Positions 36,735-44,678 of a stretch of 64,000 nucleotides of DNA are shown here, piece by piece. Origin of the DNA: Ignavibacteria bacterium (GTDB taxonomy: Bacteria; Bacteroidota; Ignavibacteria; Tepidaquicellales; OLB5); contig JAUQWS010000023.1 of the NCBI GenBank assembly GCA_030835025.1, positions 1-64,000 of the forward strand. Reading direction: 5' to 3'. A program made the translations under genes and the position numbers. The notes under the pieces were generated by a model. The model ran no database searches, was not told the DNA's origin, and saw only the letters and a list, made by a program, of their open reading frames with translations. The stretch's first letter is position 1; every line of letters starts with the position of its first letter.

Positions 36735-37958
36735 TTGAAAGAAATCGGGTCTCCCTCAAAGATACTTCTTGTCTTAACGTTAGTTGAATTCATCAACTAT
36801 TTCGATAGACAGGTTGTGTTTCCCCTGTTCAGTTTCCTTAAAGCAGATTTTGGGCTTAGTGATTTTGAGCTTGGCCTCATCGGCACTGTCTTCATGATCG
36901 TTCACGCAACTTGTTCAGTACCCCTCGGAATCCTTGCAGATAAATGGGTCAGGAAAAATATTATTGCTATGGGAGTTGCAGTCTGGTCAGTGGCAACTTT
37001 TGTAACGGGTCTGGTACAGAACTTTGGGCAGCTTCTGGCTACACGTGCATTTGTTGGTATTGGAGAAGCATCCTATGCGCCTGCTGCTACTTCATTAATA
37101 GCCGATAATTTCCCTGTAGAAAAGCGCGCACGCGCAAGTTCAATTTTTCATCTTGGAATGTTTCTTGGCGGTACGCTTGGAATGATACTGGCAGGGGTTA
37201 TCGGAACTCATCTCGGATGGCGCGCCTGTTTTTTTCTTGTAGCACTTCCGGGACTGATACTCGCATTTTTTGCTCTTAAGATAAAGGAAACAAAACACGA
37301 GCATAAGAACGTTGCTGAAGTTAATACAAAAGCCATTTTAAAGCTTTTCAGAACTCCGGCCTACTTGCTGACTCTTTCTGCCGGTGTTATGCTTACTTTC
37401 ACTTCATCGGCTATCATTGCCTGGATGACTCAGTTCTTTATCCGCTTCCATAATTATTCTGTTGATCAGGCTTCGCTTACTATCGGGCTTGCTGTGGTGA
37501 TCGGCGGGCCGCTGGGGATCTATTCGGGAGGATATGTTTCGGACCTGCTTTTTAATAAATTTAAAAAGCCGCGCTCACTTGCAATGGCTTTTGCATTTCT
37601 CGCAGCGACTCCTTTAATGTATATAACGCTGACTACAAAAAATGAGGTGCTTTTGCTGGTGACATTGGTTATTGCAACTTATTTGATGACTTGGTATTAT
37701 GGACCAATGGTTGCGCTGATCCAGGATATCGTCCCCGGCTCACTGAAGGCGACTGCATTCGCGTTCTACCTGTTCACTGTTCATCTAATCGGCTCAACGC
37801 CTGCCCCGGCTTTGATAGGTAAGGTATCGGATATGTCAAATCTGCAAACAGGCCTTTTTCTTGTTGTGATCTCGAACTTTCTGGGGGGTACATTACTACT
37901 TGTTACAACCAAGATAATAATGAACTCAAATGCAGGGTTATTACACAAAAATGACTAA
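36735..37958 (+). CDS. MFS transporter
   Basis: 407 residues with a TTG start and about twelve hydrophobic segments, so an inner-membrane secondary transporter of the major facilitator superfamily. Seen: 'NYFDRQVVFPLF' in helix 1, the loop 2-3 signature region 'GILADKWVRKN', and 'RAFVGIGEASYAPAATSL' in helix 4, a combination typical of the Spinster-like/anion-cation symporter branch. A charged loop separates the two halves near residue 195. The substrate cannot be told; proximity to a peptidase hints at peptides or amino acids, but only weakly. Confidence 0.8.
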   Translation: MKEIGSPSKILLVLTLVEFINYFDRQVVFPLFSFLKADFGLSDFELGLIGTVFMIVHATCSVPLGILADKWVRKNIIAMGVAVWSVATFVTGLVQNFGQLLATRAFVGIGEASYAPAATSLIADNFPVEKRARASSIFHLGMFLGGTLGMILAGVIGTHLGWRACFFLVALPGLILAFFALKIKETKHEHKNVAEVNTKAILKLFRTPAYLLTLSAGVMLTFTSSAIIAWMTQFFIRFHNYSVDQASLTIGLAVVIGGPLGIYSGGYVSDLLFNKFKKPRSLAMAFAFLAATPLMYITLTTKNEVLLLVTLVIATYLMTWYYGPMVALIQDIVPGSLKATAFAFYLFTVHLIGSTPAPALIGKVSDMSNLQTGLFLVVISNFLGGTLLLVTTKIIMNSNAGLLHKND

Positions 37959-38031
37959 ATTATTAAAAATCTTTGAGATAAATTTGTGAAACATAAAACA
38001 CGGTTTCAGGATTAAATAAGTAGAGTAGTTT

Positions 38032-39420
38032 TTGGACAAAAAAGACACTAAAAATAGCGAAAAAATAGAAGACAGTGGGAAATCGCTTCAAAATGGCAAA
38101 GTTTTGAGGTGTATAAATATTGACTGTGTTTTCAACAGCTCAAATGAGCACGGAGCGATCCGCAACACTTGCCGGCATCCAAATGTGGTTGTAGAAAGCC
38201 GATTTGCTGATATAACTATTGCTATTTGTTCTGAATTCCGCTCGAAGAAAGATTACTCGTTTGAAAAACCTGCAACTCTTATCGATCTTAAATCAAGAGA
38301 AAAAACCGAGATAGTGGGCAGACCCGACCTTGGCATAACTACCATTGAAAAAGTAACAACCGAAGAGCTTGAAGAGGGTGTTTCAAAAACCAAGTCCGTA
38401 AAGAAAGTATCCGCTAAAAAGAGTAAACCTGAAGAGATTCAGCCGGAGGTAAAGCTAAAACCTGTTGTTGTCGAGACTGTTCCTGAAATGCCTTCAGAGC
38501 TTAGCCCCGCAGAGTTGTATAATCTGACCGATAAACCCGGTACAGGTTTCCTGATTCTCAAATCTCTCTATCAGCCATATACAAAACGGGGACTTGCAGC
38601 TTCGATCGTGATTCATTTGTTTATGCTTTTGCTAATGTATCAATTTCTTGTACCAAAGGAAGAAACACAAAATGGTGAACATAACCAGAGAATAGTTGTG
38701 GTTGAAGATCTTGAAATGCCTAAGTTTGACCCGCCGGATATTGATAAAATGAAAGAGGAAGAGAAGCTTGAAGAGGATGCATTAAAGGAAAATTCAAAAG
38801 AGATAAGGCCGAAGATCACAAAGAAGAATGTGACTCCGAAAATAAACCGGCCTAAGGATAATACAAAGGACACTAATCAGACTGCGCAGAATGACAGTAA
38901 TAAGATCAAAACAGATTCAAGTCTAGTGAATCTGACCAGGGATACTTCCCGTATCCTGGTGCCGGACTCAATGAAATCTACCTTTGACCAGAATGATGTC
39001 GGGCTGAAACTTTGGTATCCGCTCGGCTGGAGGCTCCTGGATAACCGCCAGGTCAATCTGAACCAGAAGGAATTCAATGGTGTAATAATTGCCACCGATT
39101 CACTCAGTGAAGACCCGGGGGCAGTGAATCTGTTCATTCTCATCGATGATCCTCAGCACAGTTCTTACAACAAGGCAACATATAAGAATCCGTTCCAGAT
39201 GGACGATTCAATGGCAGTTGCGTATGTAACAGACCCCATAAAATCAAGCGGAAAGAAATATTCAGCCAAGTATTTCCTTTTCACCGATCCGACAGGCAAG
39301 AAGAACATTCAGGTTAACGTCGATTTTGCCTCTCAGGCAATGATGGAAAAGTACCAAAAGCTCGTTGATGCAGTCGTACGTTCCATCAAGATCGCCGAAC
39401 CTCCACCAAAGAATCCATAG
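38032..39420 (+). CDS. Membrane-anchored protein with TonB-like stalk and PsbP-like C-terminal domain
   Basis: 462 residues, TTG start. Seen in order: a cytosolic N-terminal module with four spaced cysteines ('CINIDCVFNSS', 'NTCRHPN', 'AICSEF') that could bind zinc; a charged linker; a single membrane helix near residue 195 ('SIVIHLFMLLLMYQFL'); a periplasmic Lys/Glu/Pro stalk like that of TonB ('PKFDPPDIDKMKEEEK'); and a C-terminal domain beginning 'LWYPLGWRLLDNR' and ending 'YQKLVDAVVRSIKI', which resembles PsbP/Mog1-type folds rather than the TonB C-domain. No named family fits the whole protein. A TAAATTTG box lies at 37979-37986. Confidence 0.5.
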   Translation: MDKKDTKNSEKIEDSGKSLQNGKVLRCINIDCVFNSSNEHGAIRNTCRHPNVVVESRFADITIAICSEFRSKKDYSFEKPATLIDLKSREKTEIVGRPDLGITTIEKVTTEELEEGVSKTKSVKKVSAKKSKPEEIQPEVKLKPVVVETVPEMPSELSPAELYNLTDKPGTGFLILKSLYQPYTKRGLAASIVIHLFMLLLMYQFLVPKEETQNGEHNQRIVVVEDLEMPKFDPPDIDKMKEEEKLEEDALKENSKEIRPKITKKNVTPKINRPKDNTKDTNQTAQNDSNKIKTDSSLVNLTRDTSRILVPDSMKSTFDQNDVGLKLWYPLGWRLLDNRQVNLNQKEFNGVIIATDSLSEDPGAVNLFILIDDPQHSSYNKATYKNPFQMDDSMAVAYVTDPIKSSGKKYSAKYFLFTDPTGKKNIQVNVDFASQAMMEKYQKLVDAVVRSIKIAEPPPKNP

Positions 39421-39440
39421 AAACATAAACCTACACCGCA

Positions 39441-39463
39441 TCATGCTGAACTTGTTTCAGCAT
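39441..39463 (+). repeat. Palindromic repeat unit, copy 1
   Basis: Contains GCTGAACTTGTTTCAGC, a 6-bp stem with a 5-nt loop extended by AT/AT to ATGCTGAA/TTCAGCAT. First of two direct copies before the GIY-YIG gene. Confidence 0.8.
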
Positions 39464-39474
39464 TTGTTCTTCCG

Positions 39475-39500
39475 TCATGCTGAACTTGTTTCAGCATCTT
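39475..39500 (+). repeat. Palindromic repeat unit, copy 2
   Basis: Second direct copy with the same 23-bp core (39475-39497), 21 bp before the GIY-YIG start codon. Confidence 0.8.
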
Positions 39501-39520
39501 TAAAATATTATATTCGCATT

Positions 39521-39850
39521 ATGTACGAAAAAGACTTTTACGTATATATTATGAGTAATTTCTCAAAAACACTTTACATTGGCATGACCAATAATCTGAT
39601 GAGAAGAGTTCTTGAACACAGATACAAACTCAACCCCGGTTTTACTGCCAAATATAACATAACAAAACTGGTCTATTTTGAACAATACACATCAGCCTTA
39701 GACGCAATAGCCCGAGAGAAACAACTTAAGAATTGGCATAGAGATTGGAAGATCAACCTTATCGAATCTATTAACGAAGATTGGAATGATCTTTCATTGG
39801 AATGGTTTGACGAAATTGATATAAAAGAATTCCTTATTTCAAGAACTTAG
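39521..39850 (+). CDS. Small GIY-YIG nuclease-family protein
   Basis: 109 residues. I place the start at 39521; the open frame extends to 39365, but the extra part overlaps the previous gene and translates repeat DNA ('HAELVSASL'). Seen: 'YVYIMSNFSKTLYIGMTNNL' with the paired GIY/YIG motif, 'RRVLEHR' with the catalytic arginine, and 'AIAREKQLKNWHRDWKINLI' with the catalytic glutamate: a complete, single-domain UPF0213/YhbQ-like nuclease. It is bracketed by two direct palindromes upstream and one inverted copy downstream that starts right at its stop codon. Cellular role of this subgroup is not established. Confidence 0.85.
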   Translation: MYEKDFYVYIMSNFSKTLYIGMTNNLMRRVLEHRYKLNPGFTAKYNITKLVYFEQYTSALDAIAREKQLKNWHRDWKINLIESINEDWNDLSLEWFDEIDIKEFLISRT

Positions 39851-39875
39851 ACCCTGAAACGAGTTCAGGGTGACG
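39850..39875 (-). repeat. Palindromic repeat unit, inverted copy
   Basis: ACCCTGAA-ACGAG-TTCAGGGT stem-loop. Read on the minus strand it matches the upstream units except for paired changes in the stem (ATGC..GCAT became ACCC..GGGT), which keep base pairing. It includes the GTG start of the next frame. Confidence 0.8.
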
Positions 39876-40895
39876 AATCGAGAAAGTAAATCGAGATTGG
39901 ATATCAATTCAGAAATTCTAAAAGCCGCAATTACCTCAAAAGCCAAAGAGCTTGGGTTCTTCAAAATTGGATTTGCGAAATATGAGGTGCTCGGAAAAGA
40001 ATTTGATTATCTGAAGAAGTGGATTGATGAGGGCAAGCACGCCGATATGGAATGGATCCCTCGAGGATTTGAAAAGCGTAAAGATATTCGAAATATATTA
40101 GCCGATGCAAAGAGCGTAATATCCCTTGCATTCAACTACTACACACCGTTTGAACATGATGATACCAAGCCCAAAATTTCACGTTATGCGTGGGGTAAGG
40201 ATTATCATAAAATACTTAAGAAGAAGTTAAAAGAAATAATCCGCTTTTGCGAGGCATTGCTTTGGAATGCCGAAGCAATCCCTACCGCCAATGAGATTGC
40301 CTCGTCACTGCGTTCCTCGCAATTTATTGCCTACGTTGATGACGGTCCCGTAATGGACAAAGTCTGGGCGCAGAAAGCGGGAATCGGCTGGATGGGAAAG
40401 CATACCAATATCATAAATCCGGAATATGGTTCATGGTTCTTTTTGTGCGAGATTATCACAAATATTGACTTTGAAAACTATGATACTCCGATTGAAGACT
40501 TGTGCGGAAGCTGTTCACTCTGCATTTCAGCCTGCCCAACCGGAGCGATTACTGACGAATATCAACTCGATGCCAACAAGTGCATTTCCTATCAGACAAT
40601 CGAGAACCGCGGAGAAATTCCCCCTGAAATTGACCTTGATGGCTGGATATTCGGCTGCGATGTATGTCAGGATGTATGCCCGTTCAACTCACCCAAGTAT
40701 AACCATGTAACAGAGGAAAAGGGTTTTTACCCCGGTGTCATCCTGAGCGTTAGCGAAGGATCCATTAATAATGCAACACAGAAAGAACTTAAATCGATCA
40801 CTGAAGAACAATTCATGACTGTTTTTGCCGACTCCCCTATTAAGCGAACAAAATATGCAGGGTGGAAAAGGAATTTGAATCAATTCTTGGAATAG
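39870..40895 (+). CDS. queG: Epoxyqueuosine reductase
   Basis: Last enzyme of queuosine synthesis: reduces epoxyqueuosine in tRNA, using cobalamin and two [4Fe-4S] clusters. Seen: 'LGFFKIGFAKYE' opening, 'YAWGKDYH', 'DDGPVMDKVWAQKAGIGWMG', and the ferredoxin motifs 'CGSCSLCISACPTGAI' near residue 211 and 'CDVCQDVCPFN' near 264. The GTG at 39870 lies inside a palindromic repeat; a TTG at 39897 is a plausible older start. Near residue 290 a repeat unit is inserted in frame, adding 'GVILSVSEGS'. The frame stays open and the conserved 'SPIKRTKYAGWKRN' end is intact, so the enzyme is probably active. Confidence 0.9.
   Translation: MTNRESKSRLDINSEILKAAITSKAKELGFFKIGFAKYEVLGKEFDYLKKWIDEGKHADMEWIPRGFEKRKDIRNILADAKSVISLAFNYYTPFEHDDTKPKISRYAWGKDYHKILKKKLKEIIRFCEALLWNAEAIPTANEIASSLRSSQFIAYVDDGPVMDKVWAQKAGIGWMGKHTNIINPEYGSWFFLCEIITNIDFENYDTPIEDLCGSCSLCISACPTGAITDEYQLDANKCISYQTIENRGEIPPEIDLDGWIFGCDVCQDVCPFNSPKYNHVTEEKGFYPGVILSVSEGSINNATQKELKSITEEQFMTVFADSPIKRTKYAGWKRNLNQFLE
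40736..40763. repeat. Palindromic repeat inserted in frame within queG
   Basis: ATCCTGAGC-GTTA-GCGAAGGAT: a stem interrupted by tandem G-A mismatches. It resembles the units around the GIY-YIG gene in length and outer sequence (GTCA...GATC). Confidence 0.75.
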
Positions 40896-40906
40896 TCGAT
40901 GCATCT

Positions 40907-40936
40907 TTGAGGTTTTTCAGAAATTTCCTATATTTG
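40907..40936 (+). promoter_or_regulatory. Bacteroidota-type promoter
   Basis: TTG at 40907-40909, a 19-nt spacer, TATATTTG at 40929-40936, 37 nt before the methyltransferase ATG at 40974. AAGGAGCAGCAG before that ATG is a good ribosome binding site. Confidence 0.65.
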
Positions 40937-40973
40937 TAATCATCCATAAATATTTTTACTAAGGAGCAGCAGA

Positions 40974-41798
40974 ATGTCTCAGCAGTTGACGCCTGAATTA
41001 CAGGCTGTAAAACAAAGGATTAAATCAGTTTGGTCAAACGGTGATTTTGGAGTTGTAGCAGAAGTTTTAGCTCCCGAAGAGATCCAGTTTTATTCACGGC
41101 TTAGTATCCCAAAAGGAGCAAAAGTGCTTGATGTTGCGTGCGGGTCCGGTACAATAGCTCTTGAAGCTGCAAGGCATGGCGCAAATGTTAAGGGACTGGA
41201 TCTTGTTGAAGACCTGATACGACAGGCTAAAGAGCGCGCTTTATCTGAAGGGCTGAATGCTGAATTCACTGTCGGCGACGCTGAGGGCTTGCCTTACGGT
41301 GATAATGAGTTTGATTATGTGATATCAATGTTCGGCGCAATGTTTGCCCCAAGGCCTGAAGTAGCTGCTTCAGAGCTTTTCAGAGTATGTAAACCCGGCG
41401 GGATCGTAGCTATGGGCAACTGGACTGATGAGGGAGAAATTAGTGATTTCTTTGATGTGGTCTCATCATTCGCTCCCCCAATGCCTCCCGGGGTACCCAA
41501 GCCAATTGAATGGGGGAACCGTGAAATCATTAAGCAGAGACTGGGAAAATACACTAATGACCTGAAGATGAACATCAGGAAGCTTGAAATGAATTTCCCT
41601 ATGCCTCCTTTAGAAGTAACAAGGCATTACTTTAAGTTCTTCGGGCCCACAAAAACTGTTTATGACATGCTCGATGATGGTAAAAAGGCAGAGTTTGAAA
41701 AAGCACTGACTGCAGTGTGGGAAAAAGAGAACACAGCAACTGACGGAAACACAAGAACTGCAGTTGATTATGTTGAAATAACCGCAGTAAAAAAATAA
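40974..41798 (+). CDS. Class I SAM-dependent methyltransferase
   Basis: 274-residue cytosolic methyltransferase. Seen: SAM-binding motif I 'VLDVACGSGTIALEAA' at residues 51-66, the acidic ribose-binding residue in 'VKGLDLVEDLI', motif 'VGDAEGLPYGDNEFDYVIS' and 'RVCKPGGIVAMGNW'. This matches the UbiE/Methyltransf_11-like small-molecule group. First gene of a tight run (1-bp spacing to the next gene, then 0 bp), so probably an operon with two small membrane proteins. Substrate unknown. Confidence 0.85.
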   Translation: MSQQLTPELQAVKQRIKSVWSNGDFGVVAEVLAPEEIQFYSRLSIPKGAKVLDVACGSGTIALEAARHGANVKGLDLVEDLIRQAKERALSEGLNAEFTVGDAEGLPYGDNEFDYVISMFGAMFAPRPEVAASELFRVCKPGGIVAMGNWTDEGEISDFFDVVSSFAPPMPPGVPKPIEWGNREIIKQRLGKYTNDLKMNIRKLEMNFPMPPLEVTRHYFKFFGPTKTVYDMLDDGKKAEFEKALTAVWEKENTATDGNTRTAVDYVEITAVKK

Positions 41799-41799
41799 G

Positions 41800-42030
41800 A
41801 TGAACAGTCCGAAATTCCTGAAAATGTTCGCAATGATTGAGATGCTCTCAGCCGTTGTGTTTATTGCGCTGGCTGTTATTACTTACTTATCTCTTGATAA
41901 GCTTGGTGGTGATATAATGATCCCTCTGATCTTTGGAATTATCGGCGGTTGCGCACTTATTGCCGCGCCGGTATTGTTTACAGTCGCCAAAAAACGTGAG
42001 TCTGAAAATCAATCACCTGTTGAATACTAA
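41800..42030 (+). CDS. Small two-helix membrane protein
   Basis: 76 residues with two hydrophobic segments ('MIEMLSAVVFIALAVITYL' and 'LIFGIIGGCALIAAPVLF') and a short charged tail. Starts one base after the methyltransferase stop codon and ends directly at the next ATG, so it is co-translated with its neighbours. No family recognised; probably an inner-membrane protein. Confidence 0.6.
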   Translation: MNSPKFLKMFAMIEMLSAVVFIALAVITYLSLDKLGGDIMIPLIFGIIGGCALIAAPVLFTVAKKRESENQSPVEY

Positions 42031-42513
42031 ATGAATAACCGGTTCAATATACTTAGATTCGTAGCATTCGGTATGCTGGCTGTAAGCGTACTGCTTGTAA
42101 TACTCGGAGTGTATTTCTACACAAAAGAGAGTGCTTTCCTTAAGGAGTGCAAGCTTATAACCTGCCGAATTACAAAAATAGATGAAGAAAAAAGGGGAGA
42201 TGCAAACCTTACATTCAGGGAAATTAACGGGAATTACCCCCCCTTTACATACAATGTAACGTATGATGCTAGCGAAAGTGACCTTGACTATCATATAAAT
42301 GAGACATATGAAGTATATTACTATCAGAAAGAAGTTAGCAGATCAGAGATCAAGGATTTTTTTATAAATCACATAACTTCATTCATACTTGTAGTAGTTG
42401 GTTTTGCATTCATGCTGGATTTTCCGATAATGCTTTTCGTGATCTCAAGAGTCAGGAATCAGCAGCTATCCAAACAGCAGTTCGGCATTAAAGATGAAGT
42501 TGTAAGCGAGTAA
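42031..42513 (+). CDS. DUF3592-like membrane protein
   Basis: 160 residues: an N-terminal membrane helix ('FGMLAVSVLLVILGVYFY'), a beta-rich extracytoplasmic stretch with 'CKLITCRITKIDEE' and 'YNVTYDASES', then a second membrane helix ('SFILVVVGFAFMLDFPIML') and a polar tail. This two-helix layout around a small domain resembles DUF3592 proteins, but the match is by shape only. Its ATG follows the previous stop codon without a gap. Confidence 0.45.
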   Translation: MNNRFNILRFVAFGMLAVSVLLVILGVYFYTKESAFLKECKLITCRITKIDEEKRGDANLTFREINGNYPPFTYNVTYDASESDLDYHINETYEVYYYQKEVSRSEIKDFFINHITSFILVVVGFAFMLDFPIMLFVISRVRNQQLSKQQFGIKDEVVSE

Positions 42514-42612
42514 TTGAAGCCGCTCCGGCCGTTGTTGTTCCCTTTTATCCTTTCATTACCAAATGCAATATGGAGTTGAACTTGAAATTATTTGTTTGAT
42601 ATTAATGTTAAT

Positions 42613-44079
42613 ATGAATCGTATGCGCACATTTTTGATCATTTCGTTGCTTGGCGGTTTTGTATTAAGCGCTTATTTTCTAACAGGCTGCTCTGAAACAC
42701 CTGTTGAAAGCAATACGGGTACTTCATTTTCCGGTGATGTTTTGCCGGTATTTGAACAAAGCTGCAATTACAGCGGATGCCATAACTCTGTTGATAAACA
42801 ATCCGGTATAGACCTAACTAGCTGGAATTCGATAATGGTAAACGGATCAAACTTTGGCGCAGAGATTATTCCATACAACTCTAAATGGAGCCATTTACTG
42901 CAGCATATAAATGTAGATACCAACCTTGCTCCAGTCGCAAGTCCTCTTATGCCAAAAGCACTCCCCCCGTACAGCAACGGGATCCCTTTGAGTGTGGATA
43001 AGGTTAAACTGATAATGAAATGGATAGATGAAGGTGCAAAAAATGATTATGGCAAAGTTGCATATGAAAATATCCGGAACAAAGCATTTATTACAAACCA
43101 GGCATCGGATTTTGTTGCAGTTGTTGACCTGGATAACTTCTTTCTCACAAGGTTTGTAAGAACTGGTGAATCGGCCTCTTCACTTGCCTCTCCGCATAAC
43201 GTGGCAGTTGATAATGACGGAAGGTTTTTTTACGTTACATTGATCGCTGAAGGATTCATAGAGAAGTTTGATGCAATGACTTATGAGAAACTGGGAAGGC
43301 TACAGATTGTTACTGCTCCCGGACACGTTATTATTTCTCCCGATGGAGCAATAGGATACGTGACAAATTATAACGTTAACGGAACGGAAAGATTTGTCAG
43401 AAGCTTCAGGACTTCGGACATGACAGTGCTCAACACTATATCTGACATTACGATGAATGCAACTCATGGAGGGAGGATCACTTCTGACGGTAATTATCTG
43501 ATAACAGTAAGCGAGCTTGGTGAGTATATTCAGGTAATACGGACTTCAGACGACCAGGTTGAGCAGTCAATTCCGATTGACCCTATTGTACCGCCGACAG
43601 GCAACGGAACAGGACTTTTCAGGCCGATTGCAGTATCGATCTCTCCTGATGACAATTATGCTTTTATTACATGTGATAAGTCAAACGATGTGAGGGTACT
43701 TGATATGAACACAAGGACAATTACGGCGACCATCAGTGTAGGATTGTTCCCGATTCAATCAGAATGCACACCCGACGGGAAATGGCTTTATGTTGCCAAC
43801 AGGAACAGCAACTCCGTTACCGTAATTGATATCAATACATTTACAGTTGCAATGACTATTCCGAATGTAGGTGCTCAGCCGCATGGAGTTGCAGTTACAT
43901 CAGACGGTAAATATGTTTTTGTAACATGCGAATCGCGCAGCGGTACTTACGTCCATCATCCTTCTGTCGGATCTTCTGTTCCAGGTACAACTGCAGTCAT
44001 AAGCGTACTAAATGGGCATACAAAAATAAAGGATATTGAAATGGCTTCGTATCCTGCCGGAATCTCCATAACAAGATAA
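42613..44079 (+). CDS. Lipoprotein with c-type heme-like motif and YncE/YVTN propeller
   Basis: 488 residues from the ATG at 42613 (an open frame runs back to a TTG at 42592). Signal with lipobox-like 'FLTGC'. Residues ~45-140 resemble a surface cytochrome module: 'VFEQSCNYSGCHNS' has a CxxxxCH spacing (Cys51, Cys56, His57) instead of CxxCH, and a possible distal ligand region with 'MPKALPP' follows. The rest is a seven-bladed YncE/YVTN-type propeller ('SPHNVAVDNDGRFFYVT', 'VANRNSNSVTVIDINT', 'PHGVAVTSDGKYVFVTC'). Likely outer-surface electron transfer or sensing; heme attachment is unproven. Confidence 0.7.
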   Translation: MNRMRTFLIISLLGGFVLSAYFLTGCSETPVESNTGTSFSGDVLPVFEQSCNYSGCHNSVDKQSGIDLTSWNSIMVNGSNFGAEIIPYNSKWSHLLQHINVDTNLAPVASPLMPKALPPYSNGIPLSVDKVKLIMKWIDEGAKNDYGKVAYENIRNKAFITNQASDFVAVVDLDNFFLTRFVRTGESASSLASPHNVAVDNDGRFFYVTLIAEGFIEKFDAMTYEKLGRLQIVTAPGHVIISPDGAIGYVTNYNVNGTERFVRSFRTSDMTVLNTISDITMNATHGGRITSDGNYLITVSELGEYIQVIRTSDDQVEQSIPIDPIVPPTGNGTGLFRPIAVSISPDDNYAFITCDKSNDVRVLDMNTRTITATISVGLFPIQSECTPDGKWLYVANRNSNSVTVIDINTFTVAMTIPNVGAQPHGVAVTSDGKYVFVTCESRSGTYVHHPSVGSSVPGTTAVISVLNGHTKIKDIEMASYPAGISITR

Positions 44080-44171
44080 CAGGATTTTTTCTTATTTTTT
44101 GCAGCATTATCTGACCTCATTGTCACACTGCTGAATTTTATGCTGTCTAACCCTTTGAACAAACTAATAAT

Positions 44172-44636
44172 ATGAAAACATTAACAATTCTCTTAGCCCT
44201 CGTAATTGGGAGTGTTGCTTACTCGCAGACTGATATGGAAAAACAGAAGGATGCTCTCAAGCAAACTGATATTGATTTTTCAAATCTGAGCAAAGATAAA
44301 GGAATGAGGGAATCATTCCTTGCATTTATTGCAGAAACAGGCGTATTGTTAAGGCCAAACATGATGCCGGTTGAAGGATATGAAGCAGTCAAAAAGCTGC
44401 TGGATGAAGGGAATACGGATTTTCAATTGACATGGGCTCCCCTGTTTGCAGATATAAGTAATTCAGGTGAACTTGGATATACTTACGGCACGTATGAGCT
44501 GACATTTAAAGATGATAAGGGTGCCCAGGTTACCCGAAAAGGAACATATGTAACTATCTGGAAAAAGGACTCAAAGGGCAAATGGAAATTCGTTCTTGAT
44601 ACAGGCAATCCGGGTCTTGAACCGCCGGCTAAGTAA
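44172..44636 (+). CDS. Exported DUF4440/SnoaL-like protein
   Basis: 154 residues with signal peptide ending 'AYSQ'. The mature part has the cone-shaped NTF2/SnoaL pattern: an N-terminal helix pair, 'SFLAFIAETGVLLRPNMMPV', 'GELGYTYGTYEL' and 'YVTIWKKDSKGKWKFVLDTG', which matches DUF4440. These proteins bind or convert small molecules, but no catalytic residues can be assigned. Convergent with the ArsR gene; both share the terminator at 44648-44678. Confidence 0.7.
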   Translation: MKTLTILLALVIGSVAYSQTDMEKQKDALKQTDIDFSNLSKDKGMRESFLAFIAETGVLLRPNMMPVEGYEAVKKLLDEGNTDFQLTWAPLFADISNSGELGYTYGTYELTFKDDKGAQVTRKGTYVTIWKKDSKGKWKFVLDTGNPGLEPPAK

Positions 44637-44647
44637 TTGCACTTTAA

Positions 44648-44678
44648 GACCTGCTGAGAAGGGCTGTTTCAGCAGGTT
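44648..44678. terminator. Bidirectional terminator
   Basis: ACCTGCTGA / TCAGCAGGT 9-bp stem with A/T flanks, between the convergent DUF4440 and arsR-type genes; it ends exactly at the arsR stop codon. Confidence 0.75.

Noticed and set aside
39365-39520. Upstream extension of the GIY-YIG frame
   Set aside because: It overlaps the preceding gene and translates the repeat units; the ATG at 39521 gives the full domain.
40736-40763. Frameshift or disruption of queG by the repeat
   Set aside because: The frame continues and the conserved C-terminal 'SPIKRTKYAGWKRN' is intact, so the gene is probably functional.
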